Assembly (NCBI GenBank): GCA_035459965.1
Contig: DATHXC010000007.1
Location: 248,001 to 312,000 of the forward strand
Length of the DNA stretch: 64,000 bases
Direction of reading: 5' to 3'
Origin: DATHXC01 sp035459965
GTDB lineage: Bacteria > Pseudomonadota > Gammaproteobacteria > Burkholderiales > Methylophilaceae
The notes under the pieces are model-generated. The model had not been told where the DNA came from. It worked only from the letters and a program-made list of their open reading frames with translations, and did no database searches. The position numbers and the translations under genes were made by a program. This document shows, in pieces, positions 7,035 through 14,959 of this stretch (position 1 is its first letter; the number at the start of each line of letters is the position of its first letter).

Positions 7035-8843
7035 CTATTGGTTTAAAGCATAAACGATAATGCCATCCCCCTGCTTGTAACCAAAGATGGAGTTGCCTCC
7101 GGCGGCAACAGCGATATATTGAACACCGTCAATTTCATAGGAAATAGGTGGTGCATTTACGCCGGCATCGTTTTTTGCTTGCCATAACAGCTTACCAGTC
7201 GCTGCATCAAAAGCATTGAAGCTACCGTTACCCTCACCGATAAACAACAGGCCGCCTGCTGTCGCCAGGATGCCGCCTATCAAAGGCTGCTCAGTTTTTT
7301 GTTGCCACGCAATTTTGCCGGTGGATAGATCAATCGATGAGAGCAAGCCCCAGCGAGGTAAATCTGCAGGCTCGGAAGAAGCATATCGAATAGCAGGCTT
7401 GCCATCCTTGGCGGGTGCCTCATGCAGCGTATACGTAATAGGTGCATGTATGCCTGCCACAAAAACATGCTGGCTGGCTTCATCCAGCGCTGCTGGTGAC
7501 CAGTTTGAACCACCTAATATGCCTGGATATAGTGTGATGCCTTCAAGCGTAGCCTTGCCAAACAGGTTGGATTGGGGCACAAAGGCCTCCGACTTGAGCA
7601 GCAATTTTCCTGTAACACGGTCATTCACGTAAAACCAGCCGGTTTTGCTGGCCTGCCCTACTGCCGGGATATCTTTGCCATCACGTTTGAGGTTGAATAA
7701 CACCGGCGGGCTGGCAAGATCATAGCCCCAGACATCATGCGGCACCTGCTGGTAATACCAGCGCAGCTTGCCGGTATTCGCATCCAGCGCAACTAAGGAA
7801 ACGGTATAAAGATTATCGCCCGGGCGTGAAATATCATTCATCTGTGGCGATGGGTTGCCTGTACCGAAATACAGCAGCCCAAGCCTGGTATCGATTGCAG
7901 GCGTGCTCCAGGCAGAGCCGCCGCCGAAGCGTGCAGCATCCGGGAAATTGCCAACTACGGCTTTTTCGTTAGGAATGTCACGATTAAGCGGAACGCCGTC
8001 AGAAGTCGTTGCGCTGAATACGCCCTCCCAGCCTTGCTCGGGAATCGTATCAAACTGCCAGACCCGCTTGCCTGTTTGCACGTCGAAAGCAGCAAGGAAA
8101 CCAGGACGGCCATAGCGACCGGTAACTCCAATTACCGCACCTAATGGCGCATCTTCACGCGGATTGTCGATATGCAAACCATACCCTACACCGGTAATGC
8201 CAACGATCACCTTGCCATTATAAACAACAGGTGCCATGGCAATACCAACACCCGTACCGCCGCTGGTTTTAGCACGGCTGTTCGGGTCATTGGTATCCAG
8301 CGACTCCTGCTTTTCGGTAATGACTGCAGCTTCTACCGCATCAATATCCCAGGCAATCTTGCCGGTTTTTGCATCGAGTGCAATCAGGCGTGCATCAACA
8401 GTGCCGATGAACACCTTGCCATAACCCACTGCCACCCCGCGATTAGCCGGGCCACAACACATGCTCCACTCTTTACGGCGCTGATGCTCATATCGCCAGA
8501 GTTGCTTGCCTGTTTTGGCATCCAGTGCCACTACATGGTTAAAAGGCAATGAAACGTACATGATGCCGTCAACGACAATTGGCGTGGTCTGGAAACTGGC
8601 CTTGATGCCACTGTGATATTGCCAGGCTGTCTTTAGGTTGCTGACATTGTCACGATTGATCTGGGTGTCAGGCGAATAGCGCTGGTTGGCGTAATTGCGT
8701 CCAAAGCTTGGCCAGTCAGCCGCTGCAACATGATCAATGGCGCTAGTGGTTTTATCCTTAGGTTTATTACAGACACAACCTGTAATCAGGGCAACAGTCA
8801 GGAAAGTAAACACAAAAACTAGATGCTTGTTCATGGTTTTCAT
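7035..8843 (-). CDS. PQQ-dependent alcohol dehydrogenase, predicted lipoprotein
   Basis: 602-aa eight-bladed quinoprotein of the methanol/ethanol dehydrogenase family. Visible family marks are the vicinal cysteines in MCCGPANRG (the disulfide beside PQQ), repeated W-motif blades such as VALDAKTGKQLWRYE, GTGNPSPQ, RPGDN and PHDVWGYDLASPP. It stops without a cytochrome c domain, so electrons must leave to a separate carrier. I chose the ATG at 8843 because a signal peptide with lipobox LITGC starts there; the frame extends 42 codons further upstream. The predicted acylated Cys makes it membrane-anchored, which is odd because MxaF/XoxF/ExaA types are soluble. Substrate and metal (Ca or lanthanide) are not assigned. 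Divergent from the CarH-like gene. Confidence 0.85.
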   Translation of the reverse strand: MKTMNKHLVFVFTFLTVALITGCVCNKPKDKTTSAIDHVAAADWPSFGRNYANQRYSPDTQINRDNVSNLKTAWQYHSGIKASFQTTPIVVDGIMYVSLPFNHVVALDAKTGKQLWRYEHQRRKEWSMCCGPANRGVAVGYGKVFIGTVDARLIALDAKTGKIAWDIDAVEAAVITEKQESLDTNDPNSRAKTSGGTGVGIAMAPVVYNGKVIVGITGVGYGLHIDNPREDAPLGAVIGVTGRYGRPGFLAAFDVQTGKRVWQFDTIPEQGWEGVFSATTSDGVPLNRDIPNEKAVVGNFPDAARFGGGSAWSTPAIDTRLGLLYFGTGNPSPQMNDISRPGDNLYTVSLVALDANTGKLRWYYQQVPHDVWGYDLASPPVLFNLKRDGKDIPAVGQASKTGWFYVNDRVTGKLLLKSEAFVPQSNLFGKATLEGITLYPGILGGSNWSPAALDEASQHVFVAGIHAPITYTLHEAPAKDGKPAIRYASSEPADLPRWGLLSSIDLSTGKIAWQQKTEQPLIGGILATAGGLLFIGEGNGSFNAFDAATGKLLWQAKNDAGVNAPPISYEIDGVQYIAVAAGGNSIFGYKQGDGIIVYALNQ

Positions 8844-9126
8844 AATGATAGGGTTTGGATGAGTTAAATTAAATCCGAGTATACAGACTAGTATATTAAC
8901 TTGGCTATATTGAACATCATAAAAATATAATTTGGTTCTTAATAAAGTGATGAATAGCATTAACCTCACTACTTGCTTAAGTATTGAATAATTTTCATAA
9001 ACTAAAAATGCCTGAATCTGCTTATATTTACCCAGTTACAGAACTTTTGCATAATATTTGAATCGATATGTTATAAGTTTTTAAAAGATTGCCCATGTGG
9101 CAAAGCTTGATGATAAAAGGATAAGC
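8844..9126. promoter_or_regulatory. Divergent intergenic region, quinoprotein / CarH-like regulator
   Basis: 283 AT-rich bases between two divergent genes and without a gene of its own. It must hold both promoters and, if the regulator is autoregulated like other CarH/LitR proteins, its operator. An inverted repeat TACTT-GCTT-AAGTA lies at 8970-8983. A weak sigma-70-like pair (TTGCAT near 9047, GTTATA 17 bases on) precedes the + strand gene. SD AAAAGGA sits 6 bases before the ATG at 9127. Confidence 0.4.
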
Positions 9127-10059
9127 ATGAGCCTGATGACACGATCTTCAAATGACGCATTTCCAATCAGGACAGTGGCTGCACTCACTGGTATCAATCC
9201 GGTGACTTTGCGTACCTGGGAACGCCGTTACCACCTGATAGAGCCGACACGCACGCCTAAAGGGCATCGTCTATATAGCAAAGACCAGATTGCCATGTTG
9301 AACCGTGTGGTCGCTCTAATCGAAGGTGGCGTCTCTATCAGCCAGATTAATTTATCGCAAATTGCCGGGGATGCAACCAGCCGGATTACGCAGGAAGAAG
9401 AGTTCTGGGGACGCCTGATTGAGCGCATGGTCGTCGCCATCAGTCACTTTAATGAATCCACGCTGGAAAGCACTTATAACGAAGCTTTGTCGCTTTACCC
9501 TATAGAAACTGTGACGCAAAAATTGCTGATGCCTATGCTGGGTAAGCTGGGCATGCGCTGGGAGAGTGGCGAAGGCACAATTGCTGAGGAGCATTTCTTC
9601 GGGGTGTATCTGCGCAACAAGCTGGGTGCAAGGTTCCACCACCGCAAGCGCAACGACCATGCACCGGGGGTTATCACTGCCTGTATGCCCGGAGAGCGCC
9701 ATGAAGCAGGTTTACTGCTTTTTGCCCTGAGTGCTTACGATCATGGCTACCGTAGCATTTTGTTAGGGGCCGACATGCCACTGGAGGAATTGCCAGCCGC
9801 AGTGAAGCAATCGCAGTCAAAAGCAATCGTGCTCTCAGCATCATTCATGGCAGACGCTGATTTAATTAAACAAGATTTAACTAAATTGGTATCTCAGGTA
9901 AAAGTGCCTGTTTTTATTGGCGGTCACACCTCAGTGATGTGTGGCGATAGCATTAAACAGGCTGGGGCTATTCCATTGGGTGTCGATATTGATTACAGTT
10001 TTAAGCTGATTGCAGAGACGCTTAAAAAACAGTTCGCCAGTAGCCTGAACTTGGTATAA
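9127..10059 (+). CDS. CarH/LitR-type B12-dependent light-sensing MerR repressor
   Basis: 310-aa regulator. A MerR helix-turn-helix spans residues 12-80 (VTLRTWERRYHLIEP). A helical bundle (95-170) carries the Wx9EH signature (Trp145, Glu155-His156) that marks adenosylcobalamin-using photoreceptors. A Rossmann B12-binding domain follows, with ExHxxG at 190-195 supplying the cobalt-ligating His192. In known members the AdoCbl-bound tetramer represses in the dark, and light breaks the Co-C bond and releases DNA. The start at 9127 is chosen for the SD AAAAGGA; an upstream in-frame codon at 9097 has none. It heads the co-directional lipid operon, which is the obvious target together with its own promoter (inference). 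Confidence 0.88.
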   Translation: MSLMTRSSNDAFPIRTVAALTGINPVTLRTWERRYHLIEPTRTPKGHRLYSKDQIAMLNRVVALIEGGVSISQINLSQIAGDATSRITQEEEFWGRLIERMVVAISHFNESTLESTYNEALSLYPIETVTQKLLMPMLGKLGMRWESGEGTIAEEHFFGVYLRNKLGARFHHRKRNDHAPGVITACMPGERHEAGLLLFALSAYDHGYRSILLGADMPLEELPAAVKQSQSKAIVLSASFMADADLIKQDLTKLVSQVKVPVFIGGHTSVMCGDSIKQAGAIPLGVDIDYSFKLIAETLKKQFASSLNLV

Positions 10060-10103
10060 GCCAGACATAAACCATTAACGACAATAGTAATTCGAGGAAT
10101 GAA

Positions 10104-11177
10104 ATGCAAGTAACAAGCTTGGCAATTAATTGGTCAGAACGTGGTTTGATACCGGATTACGCCATACGAGCAGGTATCCGCAGGCTGGTGGAAAAACGCT
10201 TGCAGGAGATCTCTGCGCAGAATTGCCAGGTTGGCGCCGAAACTGAAACGAAATTCGTTGATCAGATGAACAGCTCGCCTATCGCCCCTGTGCCGGAATT
10301 GGCAAATGCCCAGCATTATGAAGTGCCCGCGGAATTCTTTAATTATTGCCTCGGTAAACACCGTAAATACAGCAGCTGTTATTGGGGAGAAGACACCACG
10401 AATCTTGATGAGGCTGAAGCATTAGCCCTCAAGCTGACTTGCGAACACGCTACCATCACAAACGGGCAGCAAATCCTTGAGCTGGGCTGCGGCTGGGGCT
10501 CTTTGACCTTGTGGATGGGTCAGCACTACCCTGACAGCCAGATCACGGCTGTTTCCAACTCAAACTCACAGCGTGAATACATCATGAACCAGGCCGAAAG
10601 TCGTGGCCTGAAGAATATCAATGTCATCACCTGTGACATGAATCACTTCCGGCCTGCTGACTTTAAAATCCAGCATCAGTTTGACCGTATTGTCTCGGTG
10701 GAAATGTTCGAGCACATGCGCAATTACCGCGAGCTTTATGGACGCGTACATGATTGGCTCAAGCCTGGTGGGCGTTTCTTCAAACATATATTCGTGCATC
10801 GTCTAACCCCTTATGCGTTTGAGGTGGCTGGTGAAGATGACTGGATGAGCCAGTTCTTCTTCTCCGGTGGCATCATGCCCAGTGATGACCTGCCATTAAG
10901 GTTCCAGGAAAGACTGAAGTTGCTGCAGCTTTGGCGCTGGGACGGCACACATTATGAGAAAACAGCCAATGCCTGGCTGGAAAATATGGATGCCAATGCA
11001 GAAAAGGTTTGGCCAATACTGGAAAATACCTATGGCAAACAGGATGCAGAAATGTGGCGCAATCGCTGGCGCATTTTTTATATGTCCTGTGCCGAGTTAT
11101 TCGGCCTGAAGAATGGCCAGGAATGGTGGGTAACGCACTACCTGTTTGAACGGCCAGTTAAGGGTCATGCTGAATAA
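10104..11177 (+). CDS. CFA-synthase-family SAM-dependent methyltransferase
   Basis: 357-aa COG2230-type methyltransferase acting, by family, on unsaturated acyl chains of phospholipids. SAM motif I is LELGCGWGS (125-133), preceded by the substrate-side motif AQHYEVPAEFF. The C-terminal part (YMSCAELF ... EWWVTHYLFER) follows the shorter branch related to plant coclaurine N-methyltransferases rather than E. coli Cfa. That branch is common in light or singlet-oxygen lipid clusters, so it may methylate a fatty acid without forming a cyclopropane ring. SD GAGGAAT lies upstream. It begins 44 bases after the regulator, and its TAA shares a base with the next ATG (TAATG). Confidence 0.88.
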   Translation: MQVTSLAINWSERGLIPDYAIRAGIRRLVEKRLQEISAQNCQVGAETETKFVDQMNSSPIAPVPELANAQHYEVPAEFFNYCLGKHRKYSSCYWGEDTTNLDEAEALALKLTCEHATITNGQQILELGCGWGSLTLWMGQHYPDSQITAVSNSNSQREYIMNQAESRGLKNINVITCDMNHFRPADFKIQHQFDRIVSVEMFEHMRNYRELYGRVHDWLKPGGRFFKHIFVHRLTPYAFEVAGEDDWMSQFFFSGGIMPSDDLPLRFQERLKLLQLWRWDGTHYEKTANAWLENMDANAEKVWPILENTYGKQDAEMWRNRWRIFYMSCAELFGLKNGQEWWVTHYLFERPVKGHAE

Positions 11178-11743
11178 TGAAAACACCCGCAAATAATGCA
11201 TTTATTAACTTTATCGGCTTTCAGTTGGGCTGGTTTGCCTGTGTACTGGGAGCGGCTAATCAGCTTCCCTGGTTAGGCGTGTTGATATCGGCACCGATCA
11301 TTGCATGGCATTTATGGCAGGCAGGTAATCCAAGGTTGGAATTAACACTAATGTTGATCGCCACCTTTTTTGGCACCTTGTTTGACCAAAGCCTGCTCAG
11401 CCTTGGCCTGATTGAATACCCTGCCAGTACCTGGCCGGCTTTGCTTATACCGGTATGGATGATGGTGCTTTGGATGTTGTTTGTCACCACGCTGAATGTA
11501 AGCCTGCGCTGGATGCGCGGCAAATACCTCATCGCCACAATCTTTGGTCTTGTGGGTGGCCCGCTGGCCTATCTGGGCGGGGCCAAGCTGGGGGCTATGC
11601 ATCTGCTTAAGCCAACAGAAATCATGGTGGCATTGAGCATAGGCTGGGGTATTTGCATGCCGACATTAGTCTGGCTCTCTGCAAGGCTGGATGGCTACAC
11701 CCATATCAGGGCGGCTAGAAAGGCTACGATTCACCATGCATAA
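11177..11743 (+). CDS. DUF2878 family membrane protein
   Basis: 188-aa integral membrane protein with about five or six hydrophobic segments, short loops and conserved Trp/Pro positions (PAWM-like turns, GGPLAYLGG). It matches the DUF2878 family, which has no known biochemical role but recurs beside CFA-like methyltransferases and DUF1295 genes in light and oxidative-stress lipid clusters. Its start overlaps the previous stop by one base, so the two are translationally coupled. An enzymatic role on membrane lipid is a guess from context only. Confidence 0.8.
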   Translation: MKTPANNAFINFIGFQLGWFACVLGAANQLPWLGVLISAPIIAWHLWQAGNPRLELTLMLIATFFGTLFDQSLLSLGLIEYPASTWPALLIPVWMMVLWMLFVTTLNVSLRWMRGKYLIATIFGLVGGPLAYLGGAKLGAMHLLKPTEIMVALSIGWGICMPTLVWLSARLDGYTHIRAARKATIHHA

Positions 11744-11763
11744 GCTTCGTTGCGGGGAAAGCC

Positions 11764-12552
11764 ATGTTTAGCTGGCCTGTTTATTTGCATGGACTCATGG
11801 CAATGCTGGCTTTCGGTTTTGCCGGATGGCTGGTCAGCGTAGCCAAGCGCAATGTCACGCTGGTCGACAGTATGTGGAGCCTGTTTTTTTTGCTTGCAGC
11901 ATGCGTATATGCGCTTTCTGTAGCCGGGTCTTTAGCAGAGTTAGCACCACGCGCAATGATGGTGTTAAGCCTGGTGACGCTTTGGTCATTGCGGCTTGCA
12001 ACTTACCTGACATGGCGCAACTGGAGCCCGCATGAGGATCATCGCTACCAGGCGATACGCAAGAATAACGAGCCGCATTTCTGGCTCAAGAGCATTTACA
12101 TTGTGTTTGGCTTGCAAGCCATGCTGGCCTGGATCATCTCGCTGCCATTACTGGGTGCCATTAACAGCATGCAATCTCTGACCTGGCTGGATTACGTAGG
12201 TGCAGCACTCTGGCTGTTAGGCTTTGTATGGGAGTCCACCGGTGACTGGCAGCTGGCAAGCTTTAAGGCGAAGCCCGAAAACAAAGGCAAAGTTATGGAT
12301 AAAGGCCTCTGGCGATACAGCAGGCACCCCAACTACTTTGGTGAGTTCTGCATATGGTGGGGATATTTTTTAATCGCGCTTGGCGCTGGCGCCTGGTGGA
12401 GTTTACTGGCACCTGCATTGATGACATTACTACTACTGAAAGTCAGTGGCGTAGCGTTACTCGAGAAAGACATCGGCGATCGTCGCCCGGGCTATAAAGA
12501 TTATGTGGCTAGAACCAATGCATTTTTCCCCGGCAAACCTAAAGCTTCGTAA
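11764..12552 (+). CDS. DUF1295 / steroid 5-alpha-reductase-like membrane protein
   Basis: 262-aa polytopic protein of the DUF1295 family (isoprenylcysteine methyltransferase / steroid reductase superfamily). Typical marks are the N-terminal VDSMWS, the WRNWSPHEDHRYQ segment and, near the C-terminus, GLWRYSRHPNYFGEF followed by a Trp-rich helix, the region that binds cofactor in relatives. Predicted to be an NADPH-dependent reductase or a methyltransferase on a lipid substrate; which of the two is not resolvable here. It sits 20 bases after the DUF2878 gene and is part of the same operon. Confidence 0.87.
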   Translation: MFSWPVYLHGLMAMLAFGFAGWLVSVAKRNVTLVDSMWSLFFLLAACVYALSVAGSLAELAPRAMMVLSLVTLWSLRLATYLTWRNWSPHEDHRYQAIRKNNEPHFWLKSIYIVFGLQAMLAWIISLPLLGAINSMQSLTWLDYVGAALWLLGFVWESTGDWQLASFKAKPENKGKVMDKGLWRYSRHPNYFGEFCIWWGYFLIALGAGAWWSLLAPALMTLLLLKVSGVALLEKDIGDRRPGYKDYVARTNAFFPGKPKAS

Positions 12553-12566
12553 TTTAAAAACCATTA

Positions 12567-13220
12567 ATGAAAGGGGATTTCTTGAAACTATTTACCAGCC
12601 TCTTCCTGTTTTATGCTTTATCCAGCAATGTTGCACATGCAAAAGAATGGCCTTTCAAAGTCTATCTTGATGGCAAGGAGATCGGCCAGCATACTTTTGT
12701 ATTAAATGAAAAAGATGGTGAAAAAGAGCTTACCAGCACTGCAAAATTCAAGGTGAAAGTGCTATTTATCAATGCCTATAATTACGACCACGTGGCGAAG
12801 GAAAAATGGCGTGGTGATTGCATGGTCAGCCTGGAATCAAAGACTGAAGAAAATAGCGAAAATACGGTAGTCAAAGGCAAACTTGAAAACGCTGCCTTTA
12901 TAGTGGATATACCGGTAGCAAAGAAACCTAAAGCCAGGCAGACCCTGCCTGAATGCATCATGACCTTTCCATACTGGAATGCAAAAATGCTGGGCCAGAG
13001 CAAATTGCTCAATCCGCAAACCGGCGAATGGCTGGATGTAAAGATTAATTCGGTCGGCAACGAGACCATTGAAGTGCGCGGGCAGAATATGCAAGCAGAG
13101 CATTTCAGGCTTGAAGCTACCAAGATGAAGATTGATCTCTGGTATTCGCCAGAGAGAGAGTGGCTGGCGTTGAAGTCGACCACACCCGAAGGTTATGTCA
13201 TCACTTATAAGTTGCAATGA
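12567..13220 (+). CDS. Exported protein, DUF6134/DUF3108-like
   Basis: 217-aa protein with a signal peptide (cleavage after ...NVAHA, residue 25) and a mature beta-strand-rich domain starting KEWPFKVYLDGKEIG and ending TTPEGYVITYKL. This layout resembles the DUF6134/DUF3108 periplasmic beta-barrel-like families; function unknown, possibly lipid binding. Start choice is open: the ATG at 12567 has no SD, while a TTG at 12582 in the same frame has AAGGGG seven bases upstream and still leaves a complete signal peptide. Its TGA overlaps the lipocalin ATG (ATGA). Confidence 0.8.
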   Translation: MKGDFLKLFTSLFLFYALSSNVAHAKEWPFKVYLDGKEIGQHTFVLNEKDGEKELTSTAKFKVKVLFINAYNYDHVAKEKWRGDCMVSLESKTEENSENTVVKGKLENAAFIVDIPVAKKPKARQTLPECIMTFPYWNAKMLGQSKLLNPQTGEWLDVKINSVGNETIEVRGQNMQAEHFRLEATKMKIDLWYSPEREWLALKSTTPEGYVITYKLQ

Positions 13221-13822
13221 TCATGAAAAACTCACTATCTACCAAGGCTGATAATCGTCATAGAGGAAAAACTAAACTGGCTGCCTGCGCCTTGGCGCTA
13301 TGTGCCATGCTGGGTGGATGTGCCAGCCAGGGCTTGCCGCCCATTGCTGCAGTGCCAAAGGTTGATTTACCCAGGTTTATGGGTGACTGGTATGTGATTG
13401 CCTGTATTCCCACCTTTATTGAGACTGAAGCCTATAACGCAATTGAATCTTATCAGTTGCTACCGGACGGCAGCATAGACACCACGTTCACTTTCAATAA
13501 AGGCAGCCTCAATGGCGAGGCTAAGCGCTATAACCCGCATGGCTATGTGGTGGAAAACACCAATAATGCGGTGTGGGGCATGCAGTTCATCTGGCCGGTT
13601 AAATCCGAATACATCATTGCGTACTTGGATGATGACTACGCCACTACCATTGTTGCCCGTAATGCGCGTGATTACGTGTGGATCATGGCACGTTCACCAT
13701 CGCTTTCTGATGCAAAATATTCCGAGCTAACAGGCATGGTGGCCAAGCTGGGTTATGACACGGCTAAATTGCGTAAAGTACCGCATCAGCAATCTGGCCA
13801 ATCAAACCAAACAAATAAATAG
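13217..13822 (+). CDS. blc: Lipocalin lipoprotein (Blc-like)
   Basis: 201-aa outer-membrane lipocalin. Lipobox MLGGC sets the acylated Cys near residue 35. The lipocalin motif FMGDWYVIA (GxW) and the late signature RDYVWIMAR are clear. E. coli Blc binds lysophospholipids and fatty acids and supports membrane maintenance under stress, which fits a lipid-remodelling operon. The leader before the hydrophobic core is longer than usual (about 20 residues, basic). Overlaps the gene before it by ATGA. Confidence 0.9.
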   Translation: MIMKNSLSTKADNRHRGKTKLAACALALCAMLGGCASQGLPPIAAVPKVDLPRFMGDWYVIACIPTFIETEAYNAIESYQLLPDGSIDTTFTFNKGSLNGEAKRYNPHGYVVENTNNAVWGMQFIWPVKSEYIIAYLDDDYATTIVARNARDYVWIMARSPSLSDAKYSELTGMVAKLGYDTAKLRKVPHQQSGQSNQTNK

Positions 13823-13837
13823 GCAGATCAATTACTT

Positions 13838-14809
13838 ATGAACCCTGTTGAGAAAAAAACTTTCATTCACAGACTATTGTGCTGGCTGGATAGCAGCGCT
13901 GCGGTGGCGTCTGCAAGCGTACCTGTCGGTGAAAACAAGGTGGACTGGCTCAGGGTATTGCCGTTCGTCTTGCTGCATCTCGCGTGCTTTGCGGTGATTT
14001 GGGTAGGTGTGAGCTGGTTTGCAGTGCTGTTCGCGGTTGCCTTGTATTGCTTGCGTATGTTCGCCATTACCGGCTTTTACCATCGCTATTTTTCACATAA
14101 GGCCTTTCGAACCTCACGCATCGGCCAGTTTGTTTTTGCGGTACTAGGCTCAACTGCTGTGCAACGTGGCCCATTGTGGTGGGCTTCACAGCACCGTCAC
14201 CATCATGCATTCTCCGACGAGCTTGAAGATTCGCACTCCCCCGTCCAGCACGGTTTTTTATGGAGCCATCTTGGCTGGTTCTTATCGGATATTAACTTCG
14301 CCACTAAAACCGAGCGTGTGAAGGAGCTGGCCAAATTCCCTGAGCTACGCTTTCTGGACCGTTTCGACGTGCTGGTGCCGATAGTATTTGCTATTGCCAT
14401 CTATGCACTCGGTAGCTGGCTGGAAACTGCAGCACCGCAACTAGGCACCAATGGCTGGCAGTTGCTGGTATGGGGCTTCGTTATTTCCACAGTAGTGCTG
14501 TACCACGCCACCTTCAGCGTCAATTCGCTTGCTCACGCCTGGGGATGGCGTCGTTATGACACTACCGACCATAGCCGTAACAATTTCTGGATCGCGATTT
14601 TCACGCTGGGCGAAGGCTGGCATAACAATCACCATCATTTCCCGGGTGCTGCGCGCCAGGGCTTTTACTGGTGGGAGATAGACTTTACCTACTACGGCTT
14701 AAGAATGCTGGCTGCCTGCGGATTGATCTGGGACTTGCGAACCGTCCCGGCAAACATTCGGGAAGCCAGACAAATTAAGAATTTGCCACAGCACGCTAGC
14801 AAAAACTAG
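13838..14809 (+). CDS. Membrane fatty-acid (acyl-CoA delta-9 type) desaturase
   Basis: 323-aa di-iron membrane desaturase. The three histidine clusters are present: HRYFSH (about 84-89), HRHHH (about 121-125) and HNNHHHFP (about 265-272), with four hydrophobic stretches between them. It introduces a cis double bond in acyl chains and would supply the unsaturated substrate for the two CFA-type methyltransferases in the operon. A 15-base gap follows the lipocalin. The palindromic repeat starts directly after its TAG stop. Confidence 0.92.
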   Translation: MNPVEKKTFIHRLLCWLDSSAAVASASVPVGENKVDWLRVLPFVLLHLACFAVIWVGVSWFAVLFAVALYCLRMFAITGFYHRYFSHKAFRTSRIGQFVFAVLGSTAVQRGPLWWASQHRHHHAFSDELEDSHSPVQHGFLWSHLGWFLSDINFATKTERVKELAKFPELRFLDRFDVLVPIVFAIAIYALGSWLETAAPQLGTNGWQLLVWGFVISTVVLYHATFSVNSLAHAWGWRRYDTTDHSRNNFWIAIFTLGEGWHNNHHHFPGAARQGFYWWEIDFTYYGLRMLAACGLIWDLRTVPANIREARQIKNLPQHASKN

Positions 14810-14956
14810 TTCGGCTACTTCTATAAATTCAAGATTCAAAGTCAGACAAGGCGTGAGTAAAAAATTGCGACGCCGCATATGTCTGATATGTAAGGAGTAA
14901 TTTTTTATGAGTAACGCCGTATGACAACGAAGCTTGAATTTATAGAAGTGGCCGAA
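14810..14956. repeat. 147-bp long imperfect palindrome (MITE/REP-like element)
   Basis: Terminal arms TTCGGCTACTTCTATAAATT... (14810-14833) and its reverse complement (14933-14956) match over 24 bases with one mismatch. The interior also pairs imperfectly (GTCAGACAAGGCG with CGCCGTATGAC; AAAAAATT with AATTTTTT). It fills the whole gap between the desaturase stop and the FAD oxidoreductase start, and the A of the latter's ATG belongs to the right arm. No transposase is encoded, so it looks like a small non-autonomous element. No second copy was noticed in this window. Confidence 0.8.
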
Positions 14957-14959
14957 TGA
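14907..14959 (+). other. Two chained mini-ORFs inside the palindrome
   Basis: SD TAAGGAG (14891-14897) precedes ATG 14907, which encodes MSNAV and stops at 14922-14924. That stop overlaps ATG 14921, which encodes MTTKLEFIEVAE and stops at 14957-14959. That stop in turn overlaps the FAD-oxidoreductase ATG at 14956. Both junctions are ATGA. The layout could pass ribosomes from the repeat's SD into the next gene, which otherwise lacks a good SD. Confidence 0.45.

Noticed and set aside
7216..7632. 138-aa frame on the + strand inside the quinoprotein gene
   Set aside because: Antisense shadow of a well-supported gene; no signal, domain or SD.
14810..14956. Palindrome as an intrinsic terminator within the operon
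   Set aside because: The arms are AT-rich, no T run follows the right arm, and co-directional genes continue directly from it.
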